Position numbers and translations under genes: made by a program. DNA of 64,000 nt from Nocardia transvalensis (lineage in GTDB: Bacteria; Actinomycetota; Actinomycetes; Mycobacteriales; Mycobacteriaceae): the NCBI RefSeq assembly GCF_015477765.1, contig NZ_JADLQQ010000013.1, forward strand, positions 175,327 to 239,326, written 5' to 3'. Below, one piece after another: positions 34,777 through 44,009 of this stretch. The notes beneath the pieces are model-generated. The model did not search any database and was not told the origin of the DNA. It saw nothing but the letters and a program-made list of their open reading frames with translations. Position 1 is the first letter of the stretch. Each line of letters starts with the position of its first letter.

Positions 34777-35373
34777 ATGACATTCACAGCGCTGTTCCGG
34801 TCCCGGCCGCGCCCGGCCGAGGTCCGCACCTTCACCGTCGAGCCCCTTGCCGGGACATCGCCCCCGGTCGTGGTGACCGGGACCAGGGCCGACACCTATC
34901 ATCCGTGCCGACGCTGCCCGGGCCGCAATCCCGACGACTCTCAAACCGTCACCACCTACCGGGTGAGCAGTCGCGAGATCCCGTGGTGGCTGACCGCGCA
35001 CATCCACGCCTGCTCCGGCGGGCATGCCGAACTCGTCGTGCACCGCACGCCCGCCCTGATCAGCCCGGCACCGACCGCGCCCCAGCGCAGCGGGTACGCC
35101 AGTTTCGGAGACCGGTCGTTTGAGCTGCGGGGCACCGACCGCGGGCAGCGCACGACGCTGCTCGCGGTGGTGAACGAGGTCGACCGACCGTGCCGGGTGT
35201 GCCTGCGCCCGTACGGGGTCACCCACCACCGGCTCGCCGACGGGCTGGCCCCAGCGTGGCTCGGCTCGATCGAGCTGCTGTGGTGCAAGGGCTGCGGCCA
35301 CGGCCACCTGGAACCAGGCTGGATACCTCGCGCCGTGCACCCGCACCCGGTGGCGCCCGGGGCTGCGCGGTGA
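34777..35373 (+). CDS. Hypothetical protein with zinc-ribbon-like cysteines
   Basis: This 198-residue protein has cysteine pairs HPCRRCPG, PCRVCLRP and LWCKGCGH plus ACSGGH, which probably bind one or two zinc ions. No family is recognised. It overlaps the next gene as GTGA (35370-35373). Confidence 0.65.
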   Translation: MTFTALFRSRPRPAEVRTFTVEPLAGTSPPVVVTGTRADTYHPCRRCPGRNPDDSQTVTTYRVSSREIPWWLTAHIHACSGGHAELVVHRTPALISPAPTAPQRSGYASFGDRSFELRGTDRGQRTTLLAVVNEVDRPCRVCLRPYGVTHHRLADGLAPAWLGSIELLWCKGCGHGHLEPGWIPRAVHPHPVAPGAAR

Positions 35374-35843
35374 CCCCGGCCTGCCGGATCACCCGGCACA
35401 TGCCCACCGTGCTCATCCTCAGCGCGGTGGCCTCCGAGCTCCACGCCCTCGCGATCGTCGCGGTCCCTGTCACCACCGATATCGGCCTCGGCCTGGCCTC
35501 GATCACCGCGTTCACCGTCGCCGTCGTCCATCTCACCAAGCGGCCACAGTGCGCGCTCTGCCACGGCCGACGGCCGCCCGAAGGAGGGACCGACCACGCC
35601 GTGGCCCAGGGGGCGCGGCTGCACCGCGCGGTCACAGCGGCGACGGTGGCCTGGTGCGCGACCACGACCGGTTCCATCGCCATCGTCTGCTGCGGCCTCC
35701 TCGGCGAGCACACCCGCCTGACCCCTGCGGTGCTGGAGTTGCCGTGGCTGGCCACCGGGATCCTGCTCGCCCTCGGCGCGGCACACCGCCGCTCCTGGTG
35801 CCCACTACGCCACCCCGACACCTCCACCACGCCAGCCCCGTGA
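35370..35843 (+). CDS. Membrane protein with a short Cys motif
   Basis: This 157-residue protein starts at a GTG inside the previous stop. It has hydrophobic segments at about residues 13-55, 85-107 and 117-135, and a cytoplasmic CALC motif between the second and third. Function unknown; it is the last gene of the plus-strand cassette. Confidence 0.6.
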   Translation: MTPACRITRHMPTVLILSAVASELHALAIVAVPVTTDIGLGLASITAFTVAVVHLTKRPQCALCHGRRPPEGGTDHAVAQGARLHRAVTAATVAWCATTTGSIAIVCCGLLGEHTRLTPAVLELPWLATGILLALGAAHRRSWCPLRHPDTSTTPAP

Positions 35844-35998
35844 CGACACATCCTTGAGGCTCCGCCCCGCCCAGCCCCCGGCCGACGATCCGCAACCGCA
35901 CACGCCCCGGCCGCCGCGCCACCTGACCAGCGACGAGAAAGGCCCGGCACCGCCACCAGGACGCGAGTCTTGGTGGCGGTACCGCGCAGCGGCGAAGC

Positions 35999-36103
35999 TC
36001 AGCGCAGGGTACGCAGAGCGGTGTGGAGCTCGACCAACTCGTCGAGCAGAACGTCGATCCGGTTGAGCAGATCCGCGCGGCGTTGATGCACACTCACCCC
36101 CAC
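35999..36103 (-). CDS. Possible 34-residue protein
   Basis: This is a short minus-strand frame from a GTG at 36103 (with further GTGs at 36097 and 36091). It encodes a strongly amphipathic helix, RADLLNRIDVLLDELVELH, then TALRTLR and a stop. The heptad-like Leu spacing looks coding rather than random, but there is no clear ribosome-binding site. It sits after the Rv3651-like gene. The rest of 35844-36192 shows nothing convincing. Confidence 0.3.
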   Translation of the reverse strand: MGVSVHQRRADLLNRIDVLLDELVELHTALRTLR

Positions 36104-36192
36104 CCGGCTACCGAGTCGACCGGGTAGCCGCGCCAGATGCCAGGACCACAGTGACGGCAGGTCGTACCGCGCGAAACTGGTTGATAGCCCGG

Positions 36193-37536
36193 TCAGATAT
36201 CGGGTTCGAGATCGGTGGCCTGTCCGCGACCGGTGTCACGGCGTTGATCTGCGGTGATGCCCGACCTGCCTTTACATCGCCCCGGAGCATCCTGACCCGG
36301 TTCGTCGTCAGACTTTTCAGTCTCGATGATTTCCGGCAGCACCGCTTGTGACCAATGCTGTCCTGGTGTGGGCGCGACTGCGGGCCACCGGGATGAGTGC
36401 CGTCGCATCTGTTCGTCGTGCCCGATGTCCTGTGGCGACACGATTGTCGGATACAGGGGGATGTGCGAGCGGTCGTCATCGTCGCGAAGGAACTGTCCGA
36501 TCATCATCCCCTTGCCGATGTATCCCGGGTATGGGGACAGCAGCAACCGGGTGCGGACGTAGTCGCCATCCGGGCTGAGGGTGCGGACCACAACCTCGGC
36601 GGACTTTCCGATTTCGAGTTCGGCGTTGAGCATGTTCAGCGCCGCCCGGTCCTCAGGGTGGAACACGTCGGCCGGCTTTTTCAGGAACGTCCACCGGATC
36701 CACGGGGCGGCCTCGGTCAGCCAGTAGCAGATTGTCGCCGGGTAGGCGATCATCACGACGGCGGCGTGCGTGCCCGCTTGGCGGTGGATAGCTCGGTATC
36801 CGATCTGCTCGAGTGTTGGGTGCCGCGGCGGGTGTAGAGGGCTGGTGATGTCCTCCCACATCCACCAGGCACCCCGGCATTGGTCGTCATCGCGCGCGCG
36901 GATCGTGACCTGCCACTGCATCAGCGTTCCAGCCATGTGCGGAACCGTCACCTCGAACTGAAGCCGATCGCCAGGCTCGGGGTTGTAGAGCAGCCGGATT
37001 ACTTCGTCGTGCTGATCGAACTGCGATGCCCGATCGAATATGCCAGCCAGGGAGACTTCCGGAAAGTATTCATCATCCGGCACACCACTGAGCCGTTGCG
37101 ATTCGATCGGCTGAGCGATGACCTGCTTGTCGAGGTCCCACACCACCCCTGCGGCGCGGCGCTCCTTCGGATGATGGCGCGGCGACGTCTCGGGACCAAA
37201 CCAGAACTGGACGGCGTGAACCCCACCGTTTGGTCCCGGCACCGGCAACGCGACCAGTCGATAGTGGACGCTGCCGATGCTGACCGGGTTGTCGCCGCTG
37301 TCGAATTCGCGGCCGTTCTGCCGCACCTCCTCGATCGCGTGGCGAACCTTGCGCCGGACCATCTTGTTGTAGCTGGCCGGAATTGACTGGTTCTTCAGCA
37401 AACGCTCAATGACGCGATCGAGGGGCGTGAACGGCCGGGGATCCCCGCCGACGGACACAACCGCCGGATCGATTGCCGGATCCAGGGTCTCGACCATGAC
37501 CCATGGAATCTTGTCCAGCATTGCCGAATTGTCCAT
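36193..37536 (-). CDS. Rv3651-like PAS/GAF-type protein, paralogue 1
   Basis: This 447-residue protein resembles the mycobacterial Rv3651 family (N-terminal domain formerly DUF5593), three PAS-like domains in a row. Markers are WVMVETLDPAIDP at the start, GGVHAVQFWFG in domain 1, IFDRASQFDQHDEVIRL in domain 2 and FHPEDRAALNML in domain 3. The C-terminal 60 residues are polar and disordered. Its role is unknown; Rv3651 has been linked with PAS-like sensing. Two plus-strand paralogues lie at 39553 and 40873. Confidence 0.7.
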   Translation of the reverse strand: MDNSAMLDKIPWVMVETLDPAIDPAVVSVGGDPRPFTPLDRVIERLLKNQSIPASYNKMVRRKVRHAIEEVRQNGREFDSGDNPVSIGSVHYRLVALPVPGPNGGVHAVQFWFGPETSPRHHPKERRAAGVVWDLDKQVIAQPIESQRLSGVPDDEYFPEVSLAGIFDRASQFDQHDEVIRLLYNPEPGDRLQFEVTVPHMAGTLMQWQVTIRARDDDQCRGAWWMWEDITSPLHPPRHPTLEQIGYRAIHRQAGTHAAVVMIAYPATICYWLTEAAPWIRWTFLKKPADVFHPEDRAALNMLNAELEIGKSAEVVVRTLSPDGDYVRTRLLLSPYPGYIGKGMMIGQFLRDDDDRSHIPLYPTIVSPQDIGHDEQMRRHSSRWPAVAPTPGQHWSQAVLPEIIETEKSDDEPGQDAPGRCKGRSGITADQRRDTGRGQATDLEPDI

Positions 37537-37580
37537 CGGTCACCTCCGTTGGCGACCCCTGCCGGGTCTGCCGGCCCCCG

Positions 37581-38978
37581 TCAGGTGGTGCGACGTTGCA
37601 ATGTGGCGTGCAGTCCGGATGGCCGGATGGTGATCTGCTCGTGCACAGCCAGCGTGTAGTCGGCATCCGGACCAAAATCATACCGCCGGGTCGCCATCGC
37701 GAGCGAGAGCACCGCCTCGTGCAGGGCGAACTGCCTGCCGATACAGGCCCTGGCCCCGGTGCCGAATGGCCGATAGGGACCTTTGGGCGGCGCACCTGGC
37801 AAGAAGCGGTCCGGATCGAAGATCAGGGCGTCGGGCCAGTCGTCGTTGCGCTGCAAACCCAAGCTCAGGACGAAGATCGGCTCACCCGCCGCGACCGGCC
37901 ACCGCCCGCCGAGCTCGGTGTCGACACGGGCAGCGCGGAAGTAGCCAGGTGCCGAGGGCCACAAGCGCAGCGTCTCGTCGATCACGGCTCGGGTGTAGCG
38001 AAGCTTGCCAACCTGCTCGAAGGAGATTCGCTCATGCTCGCCGACCACGTCACGCACTTCGGCGCGCACCTTGTCGGCGATATCGGGTTGCTGCATCAGG
38101 TAGTGGAACGCGAACCCGAGCGTCCCCGCGGTCGTCTCCTGACCAGCCAGCAGGAACGAGACGACCTGGTAGGCAATGTTGTCCTCCGGCAGCTTCTCGC
38201 CCGTCTCGGGGTCGGCGTTGGTCAGCATCAGGTCGAGCAAGTCCTTCGGACCCTGGCGCGGCTCGGCGGCACGTTTGGCGACCAGCGCCAATCCGAACTC
38301 GCGCAGCGCGGCGAGGTCTTCCTTGTACTGCGGGCCGTGCTCACGCGTCGCCCGGACGCGCTCGGTGAGCGAAGACGCATTTGAAGACTTGGAAATCCAC
38401 CACATCGCACGGTTGAGCTGGGTGAGGAAGGGGTGCAGCTCTTCGCCGTGCTCGAACGCGCCGAAGCTGGTCGAAAAGCCGGCGCGGCCGATCAGTTCGA
38501 AGGTGAGGCTGTTGAGGTCTTGGGTGAGGTTGACCCGCGGCGTGGATGAGGGTTTGCCGTCCCAGTATGCGAACATGGTTTCGATGGAATCGACCATGGC
38601 GGGGTGGTATAAGGCCATTGCCTCCTTGGTGAAACCCGGGGTGAGGATCCGATGGGCCATGCCCCAGTGGGGCTCATGGGTGTGGGCCATGAACAGCGCG
38701 TCGCCGGTGATGTCGCGCAGCATCTTCAACGTGCCCTCGGCTACGTGCTTCTCGAACCGGGACTCGTCCCAGACCTCCTGCGCGAGTTCAGTTCCGGTGA
38801 TCACGATCATCCGAAACTGCTCGGCGAATCGCACCTCGTAGATGGGACCGAGTTCGCGGGAGAGTTCGTACTCGCGTTGAGTGGGCCGATCCGGCTCCAT
38901 CGCCCCCCGGTCGAACGTGACCGCGTTGCGATTTTCCGGATGAGGGAGGGTGACGGCAGGGCTAGGGGCGCTGGTCAT
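37581..38978 (-). CDS. Cytochrome P450, CYP102-like heme domain
   Basis: This 465-residue protein has the I-helix AGQETTAG, K-helix DETLRLWPS and heme-ligand loop FGTGARACIGRQFALHEA. The region THEPHWGMAHRILTPGF resembles the heme domain of P450-BM3-type enzymes, but no reductase domain is fused, so separate electron donors are needed. A fatty-acid-like substrate is plausible. It is followed 44 nt later by the first Rv3651-like gene, also on the minus strand. Confidence 0.9.
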   Translation of the reverse strand: MTSAPSPAVTLPHPENRNAVTFDRGAMEPDRPTQREYELSRELGPIYEVRFAEQFRMIVITGTELAQEVWDESRFEKHVAEGTLKMLRDITGDALFMAHTHEPHWGMAHRILTPGFTKEAMALYHPAMVDSIETMFAYWDGKPSSTPRVNLTQDLNSLTFELIGRAGFSTSFGAFEHGEELHPFLTQLNRAMWWISKSSNASSLTERVRATREHGPQYKEDLAALREFGLALVAKRAAEPRQGPKDLLDLMLTNADPETGEKLPEDNIAYQVVSFLLAGQETTAGTLGFAFHYLMQQPDIADKVRAEVRDVVGEHERISFEQVGKLRYTRAVIDETLRLWPSAPGYFRAARVDTELGGRWPVAAGEPIFVLSLGLQRNDDWPDALIFDPDRFLPGAPPKGPYRPFGTGARACIGRQFALHEAVLSLAMATRRYDFGPDADYTLAVHEQITIRPSGLHATLQRRTT

Positions 38979-39024
38979 GGCGACCAGTGTCCACCAATCT
39001 CAGAGAATTTTTGGCAAATCAGTG

Positions 39025-39087
39025 TTGCGTTCGTCACACTCCACGGCTATTCTGACGTTTGCCGACCATAAGGTCTGGTTTCTCCGG
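39025..39087 (+). promoter_or_regulatory. Promoter and short hairpin ahead of the REQQIAM-motif gene
   Basis: TTGCGT (39025-39030) and TATTCT (39048-39053) are separated by 17 nt. Eleven bases later comes a small hairpin GACC-ATAA-GGTC (39064-39075), then TGGTTTCTCCGG. The order promoter, hairpin, TTTC(T)CCGG resembles the conserved leader elements elsewhere in the window, but the rest of the sequence does not match. Confidence 0.4.
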
Positions 39088-39192
39088 GGACCCGTAGGGA
39101 CCCGATGACCCCGCTCCGGCGGGCAGCCACGCTCCGGCTGTGACTGGAGCCCGTGCCTGCTTCTCGCCGGACTGTTGTCCCCGGAGGTTGTC

Positions 39193-39546
39193 ATGACTCC
39201 GCTTCCGCTCGAGGCGTCGCCTCGCGAGCAGCAAATCGCCATGGCCCTGCTGGCTCATGCCGCGCGGGGCGACCATGAAGCCATCGCCACCCTGTTCGCC
39301 GTCCTCGCCGCGCCCGGCAGCGTCGTTGACCCGCTGTATATCGCCTGCGTGATTGTCGATGAGTGCGGCTGTGTGGTGCCGGTGTTCGCCGAGCCGTTCA
39401 GCACCGAGGACACGTTCTCGATCATCAGGATGATCCTGGACGAATGTCAGTGGGCGACGCGCCACTGCTCCGATGCGGTCGCTGCCCGGTTCACTGCACA
39501 GGCCCTGGTGTTCGCAGCGATGGATACGGCCGACGGCGGGAGGTGA
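39193..39546 (+). CDS. Small protein with REQQIAM...HAARGD motif, copy 1
   Basis: This 117-residue protein starts at an ATG with GGAGG 5 nt upstream. The segment REQQIAMALLAHAARGDHEA is closely matched by REQQIAMSALAHTVRGDFKA in the gene at 46929, so the two are paralogues. All-helical soluble protein; no known domain recognised. It stands 6 nt before an Rv3651-like gene, which suggests a shared transcript. Confidence 0.7.
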   Translation: MTPLPLEASPREQQIAMALLAHAARGDHEAIATLFAVLAAPGSVVDPLYIACVIVDECGCVVPVFAEPFSTEDTFSIIRMILDECQWATRHCSDAVAARFTAQALVFAAMDTADGGR

Positions 39547-39552
39547 TCATCG

Positions 39553-40614
39553 ATGACCGCCCCGAGTAGCGACTCCGATACGGCTCGCTCGTCCGGCACA
39601 CAGCGCTGCGGGCCACGCCGCTCAGGTGCTCACCACGCACGGTCGAAAGAGGGCTGGGTGCTCATGGAGACCATGTCCGGCAAGCCTTCGGTGATCCTCG
39701 AAGAGGGCCGCGTGCGGCAGTTCTCGCAGACCAACAGGACCAAGATTGCGGGCAGCGCGAACGTCGCTGCCCAGCTCGATGAGGTCCTCTGTCAAGTCCT
39801 TGCAGCCGCACATCCCGTTCGGAGACAAGTCTGCCTTGCGTCAGGGCTTCCGCTACAGATCGTCGGAGTGCCTGTCATCGGACCCTTCGCTCAGGTTTAT
39901 GCCGTTCAACTGTGGGTGGGCCGCGCCGACGCCGCAGTTCCGCCCAGGCTGCCGATCGGCATACTGTCCCTCGATCCGCGCACCGGCATCGCGCACGGAT
40001 GCGAGATCAGCAGGAAGACTGAGAATCCCGAGATCACCGGCACGAGTGTCCTGCCGCGCCTATTGACCCAACTCGACGGGTGTGACGATCGCGCCGGCTT
40101 GCTGGGGTTGTTGTCCGCGCCGGTCGGGCAACGCTGGATCGGCACAGCGACCAGCGTGGGTCCGATCCGTCGGCACCTGTGCATCGCAGCACGTTGCTGC
40201 TCCACACCAACCGGCCCGGTTGTTCGAATCGTCGTGTGTGACATCACCGGAATGCAGGCACCGACACCGGCCTCCCTCGATGTCGGGGTCCTCCGAAGCC
40301 TGCCGGTTCCGCCCGACCATGCCGCGGGATTGATGGACCTCCGCTCTGGCCTCGTACACGAGTGGATCGCGCTCGGGCCGCCGCCATTGGATCGTTGGCA
40401 GTGCGAAGTCCCGCAAACTCATCCCGACGACTGTCATGAGCTCGAACGGTGCCGCGCCGCTCTTCTCGGTGGAGCTGCCGACGAAAAGTGTTCGTTCCGA
40501 GTGCGATTCGACGACGACGAGCCGTGGATTCGCGTGGACGTCCGCTGCGTCGCCGTTCCGTGCGACGGCGCACCACAAGCCTTGCTCGACGTGACCCGGC
40601 ACCAGGCCGGGTGA
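39553..40614 (+). CDS. Rv3651-like PAS/GAF-type protein, paralogue 2
   Basis: This 353-residue protein carries GWVLMETMSGKPSVILEEG, QVYAVQLWVGRAD and a DDRAGLLGLLS segment, aligning along most of its length with the proteins at 40873 and 36193. The third PAS-like domain is shorter. GGAGGTGAT precedes the ATG. A substrate or ligand cannot be inferred. It is a likely cotranscribed partner of the small gene at 39193. Confidence 0.7.
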   Translation: MTAPSSDSDTARSSGTQRCGPRRSGAHHARSKEGWVLMETMSGKPSVILEEGRVRQFSQTNRTKIAGSANVAAQLDEVLCQVLAAAHPVRRQVCLASGLPLQIVGVPVIGPFAQVYAVQLWVGRADAAVPPRLPIGILSLDPRTGIAHGCEISRKTENPEITGTSVLPRLLTQLDGCDDRAGLLGLLSAPVGQRWIGTATSVGPIRRHLCIAARCCSTPTGPVVRIVVCDITGMQAPTPASLDVGVLRSLPVPPDHAAGLMDLRSGLVHEWIALGPPPLDRWQCEVPQTHPDDCHELERCRAALLGGAADEKCSFRVRFDDDEPWIRVDVRCVAVPCDGAPQALLDVTRHQAG

Positions 40615-40655
40615 CAAGCCGGGCCCACAGGGCCCAGCCGACTGACAAGTGAATT

Positions 40656-40714
40656 GCGCCCTCCCCGTGAGGGTTTCCCGGCATCAGCTGGAGGCGACGC
40701 CGGATGTAGCCGCC
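40656..40714 (+). promoter_or_regulatory. Conserved leader element, copy C
   Basis: It starts GCGCCC, with stem CCCTC/GAGGG, the conserved TTTCCCGG, and then a more divergent second half that still ends GCCGGATGTAGCCGCC. It lies 42 nt after the stop of paralogue 2 and about 158 nt before the start of paralogue 3. No good -35 hexamer is visible, so this copy may act within a read-through transcript. Confidence 0.6.
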
Positions 40715-40872
40715 GAACCACCCGATGACTTCTGCAGCCATCCGTGGCCCGGCCGACCGATCCACCCGACTACATAGTCGTTGTTCAACCTCGGTCGCAT
40801 CCAACGGAGCCGCCTCAGCCCCATCCCCCGCTCACCGGCGGCTCCGATAGCCGAGAGAACCAAGGAGCCGCG

Positions 40873-42081
40873 ATGACTACCGACCCGCACGCCGACGCTG
40901 AATCGATTCCAGCCAAGCATCTTCCGAACCGGGTCCTCCACAACACACCTGCACAAAAGGAAGACGACGAACAGCGTGGCGGTGCTCCAGCCGAGTGCCC
41001 GTCCCCGGCGCGGCTGCCGCGCCGACGCCCCGCAACCCCGAACCAGGACCCCGCGACACACTCGATCGAGCCGACTTCCCAGCCCCAGCTCCTGGGTTGG
41101 GTGCTCGCCGAAACACTATCGGGCAACGGCGAAATCGTCGTCGTTGCCGAAGGCGACAAGCTCAAGCCCTTCGGGAAGCTCGACCGCACCCGCATAGCGC
41201 AGAGCAGGCGCGCATCGACCGCGATATCCGCCCTTGTTCAGCAGTGCCTCGTCACACGGAAACGCCAATACCGCGATATCCCCGGCGTCCACCCGCTGAA
41301 CGTCCACGTCGTTCCCGCTGTCGGTCCGGCCGGCGCGGTTCATGCCGTGCAACTGTGGACCGGCACACCGGCACAAAAGCCACCCCTGCGGGGGCCAGTC
41401 GGCACCGTCGAATGGGACGCCGCGACCGGAGTCGCTCGGCTCAACTCAGCACTGGAACGGCAACTCGGGATCCCCGCGCCGTTATCCCGATCCCAGTACA
41501 CCCTGCCCGAACTCCTCGGCTACATCGACGGATTCGACGACTTCCTCGGCTTCCTCGACCTGTTCGATCGAGCATCAACAGTCGACCGCTGGGTCGGTAC
41601 CGTCACCACCCCGGGCCGGTTCAGCCTCATACGCCGACACCTGCGCATCGTGGCACAGGTCTATGTCGAGAATGGCAAACGATCCGTGCGCGGAATCGTT
41701 CACGACATCACCGCCCTACAGCCCCCACCACCGCCGCATGTGGACTCGGTCACGCTCGCCGGCTACCCCGGCCCGACAACTCACGCGATCGCGCGCATCG
41801 ATCTTGGAACCTGCCTCATCAATCGCTGGATCTGTCTCGGTCCAGGTCCTCTCGAACCATGGAGTCACCAGAATCCCCAGATCGACAACCATAGCGCCGC
41901 CGCCATTGCTCGATGTTGCGCGGAGCTGAATCGCGGTGCGACCGGCGCCACCGCGGAATTGAAAGTCAGGTTCACGCCGTCATGCCGATGGATTTCAGTC
42001 CACACCGAGTGGACAGCCCTCGTCGGCGCGCGACGCCCCCAGGCCATCGTCGTTCTCACACCGCACGAGCCATCACCATGA
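40873..42081 (+). CDS. Rv3651-like PAS/GAF-type protein, paralogue 3
   Basis: This 402-residue protein contains GWVLAETLSGNGEIVVVAEG, GAVHAVQLWTGTPAQ, LFDRASTVDRWVGTV and IVHDITALQ, following the other two paralogues domain by domain. An extra N-terminal polar stretch of about 75 residues precedes the first domain. AAGGAG lies 5 nt before the ATG at 40873. Its leader contains element C. Confidence 0.7.
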   Translation: MTTDPHADAESIPAKHLPNRVLHNTPAQKEDDEQRGGAPAECPSPARLPRRRPATPNQDPATHSIEPTSQPQLLGWVLAETLSGNGEIVVVAEGDKLKPFGKLDRTRIAQSRRASTAISALVQQCLVTRKRQYRDIPGVHPLNVHVVPAVGPAGAVHAVQLWTGTPAQKPPLRGPVGTVEWDAATGVARLNSALERQLGIPAPLSRSQYTLPELLGYIDGFDDFLGFLDLFDRASTVDRWVGTVTTPGRFSLIRRHLRIVAQVYVENGKRSVRGIVHDITALQPPPPPHVDSVTLAGYPGPTTHAIARIDLGTCLINRWICLGPGPLEPWSHQNPQIDNHSAAAIARCCAELNRGATGATAELKVRFTPSCRWISVHTEWTALVGARRPQAIVVLTPHEPSP

Positions 42082-42260
42082 CTGCACATTCGCTGTCCAT
42101 GAAGAGTCGGATTTCCGCCAGTCCCTGTACTTCAAGAATTCGTTGTCACTCGCCGTCCGGATCTGCGCCAGGTCGGCGCGGAGTCCCGCGCCGACCTGCG
42201 TCCGATCACCCCAGTTCTCCGAGCGATTCAGTCGTTCATCGCCATGTGCTCGGATGTGGA

Positions 42261-44009
42261 CTAGTCGTCGCCTGGTGGCAGGGCCAGCCGCTCGTTGGAA
42301 GGAAGTTCGCCGCGCAGCTGTGGTGGCACGATGGTTCCAGTCGCTTCGAAGCGTCCGGCGATGGTGCATATGGTGTCGATGATCTCCTGCTGGGCCGTGT
42401 CGAGCTTCCCGTAGAGCCGGTTGACGTGGCGACGGAAGTGAGCCATCTCGTCGAGTGCCATCTGCGCCATTTTGACGATCTTTTCCAGGCAGTACATGAA
42501 CTCACTGCCCGTGATGTAGGTGTACACCCTTTCCGGGGTCTGGTCCCCACGCGCCGCGTCAGTCAGCTCATGCTGCCGGACGGTCGCGATCATCTGACGG
42601 AACGGTCCCGCGACGTGTACGGCAGTTTCGAAATCGCACACCAGAATCCCGTCAATCCATCCCGAGCCTTCGATGGCAGGTACGGTCGGCATTGCTTCGG
42701 TGACCAACACCGCGATCTGTGCTCGCTTCTCGTCACGGTCCTTGATCAGCTTCTCGATCCATGCCTTGTTGTACTTCTTGGTGGCCTTGCACTCCCACAC
42801 AATGACCCCGCAGACCTGACCGTTCTCTACAACCGTCTGGTGGACATCGGCGCCCTTCTGACCGGATCGAACGACGACGATGTCGTCTTGAGGCCAGCGC
42901 TTGCGCAGTTCCTCGGCGAACAGTTCCTGGCGAATCACGCCTTCGGGCAAGCGGCGGATCCCGAACGAGAACGCATGCTGATGAGCCTTTTCCAGCTCGG
43001 CGGTCACCGAGGCCAGCTGGTTTCTGAGATCCTCGATGGTGGCCGCTGATTTCGCCTCGGCACGTGCACGTTCCTTGCGTGTGCTGTCCTCGGCGAGTTT
43101 GACTGCCTTCTCGCGGACCTCGTCGTCGAACTGATCCCGCAGGCTGGCGGTCTCTACTCGAAGCTGGGCCTTGTCGTCTTCTGATCGTCGTAGTTGATCG
43201 CGCAGTTGATTCTCAGAGGATTCGCGAGCTTCCCGCGCGACGCGCAGTTCTTCCTGCGCAGCAGCGGCTTGCTCGGACAACTGAGCGCGCAACGCGTCGA
43301 TCTGCTGGGCCGCGGTGGTCTCGGCCTGCGCGGTGATGGTGCGGACCAGTTCGTCGTGATCGCGCGCTCCGGCCGCAAGCTGGGCCTCGAGCTGACCGCA
43401 TTGCATCGTGAGCGACTCAATCTGCTCGGCCACCGTAGCCTGGGCCTGCGCGGTGATCGTGCGGACCAGTTCGTCGTGATCGCGCGCTCCAGCCGCAAGC
43501 TCGACTTCCAGCTGACCGCACTGCGTCCTGAGCGATTCGATTGTCGCAGCGGCTTGCTGCTTGTCCAGGTTGTGTCGAGCCTGCAGTTCGGCGACTGCTT
43601 GGCCCTTGCCGCGCTTCTCCGCCAGTTCCAGTTGCTCTTCCAGCGTCTGTGTGAGCTCCTGACGTGCCTCGTCCGCGCCGGCGAGGCGGGCCTTCTCGAT
43701 TTCGACGCTGAAACCGACCTTCTCCGCGCGCATTTGCGCTAGTTCCTTTAGCGCAGCCTCCAACGTTTCCTGCGTCTGCCCGAACTTCTTGTCGCGCTCA
43801 GCGAGTTCGGAAGTCTTGCTTGCGATCTCACGCTCTTTCACCGCCAGCCTGGCGTCGCTGTCCGCAGCGTACTGCCGCTCGAGATCGCGGCGGATCTCGT
43901 CGACCAGTGGTGCAAGGTGTCGCTCGCTCAACACCGATCCAAGGTCGACGCCGCAACTCGGGCAGTTCGTCAAACCGCCAACAGACTCTTGGTTATTACG
44001 CCGGGCCAT
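42261..44009 (-). CDS. DUF2130 protein: zinc-finger, long coiled coil, PD-(D/E)XK-like core
   Basis: This 582-residue protein has an N-terminal CPSCGVDLGS motif that may bind zinc. A long charged coiled coil (about residues 50-360) includes two near-identical 40-residue repeats (GARDHDELVRTITAQA). The C-terminal DUF2130 domain (about 370-570) contains GADVHQTV and IVWECKATKKYNKAW, an Asp...E-x-K arrangement of the restriction-endonuclease-like fold. The cellular role is unknown; such proteins may act on DNA. The ATG at 44009 follows AGAGAGAAG. It is divergent from an Mrr-like nuclease gene. Confidence 0.85.
   Translation of the reverse strand: MARRNNQESVGGLTNCPSCGVDLGSVLSERHLAPLVDEIRRDLERQYAADSDARLAVKEREIASKTSELAERDKKFGQTQETLEAALKELAQMRAEKVGFSVEIEKARLAGADEARQELTQTLEEQLELAEKRGKGQAVAELQARHNLDKQQAAATIESLRTQCGQLEVELAAGARDHDELVRTITAQAQATVAEQIESLTMQCGQLEAQLAAGARDHDELVRTITAQAETTAAQQIDALRAQLSEQAAAAQEELRVAREARESSENQLRDQLRRSEDDKAQLRVETASLRDQFDDEVREKAVKLAEDSTRKERARAEAKSAATIEDLRNQLASVTAELEKAHQHAFSFGIRRLPEGVIRQELFAEELRKRWPQDDIVVVRSGQKGADVHQTVVENGQVCGVIVWECKATKKYNKAWIEKLIKDRDEKRAQIAVLVTEAMPTVPAIEGSGWIDGILVCDFETAVHVAGPFRQMIATVRQHELTDAARGDQTPERVYTYITGSEFMYCLEKIVKMAQMALDEMAHFRRHVNRLYGKLDTAQQEIIDTICTIAGRFEATGTIVPPQLRGELPSNERLALPPGDD
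43325..43504 (-). repeat. Tandem 120-bp repeat inside the DUF2130 coiled coil
   Basis: The stretches beginning near 43325 and 43445 are almost identical over about 57 bases and exactly 120 bases apart. This encodes two copies of a 40-residue coiled-coil unit (about 11 turns). It is a recent in-frame duplication that lengthens the coil and may be size-variable between strains. Confidence 0.75.

Noticed and set aside
33850..35346. 498-codon open frame on the minus strand
   Set aside because: It lies entirely opposite the nucleoside hydrolase, methyltransferase and the following gene, whose family motifs are clear. Its protein is low-complexity Arg/Gly/His, as expected from antisense reading of high-GC genes.
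43325..43504. CRISPR or noncoding repeat array
   Set aside because: The repeat is in frame, 120 bp long, present twice and encodes coiled coil.
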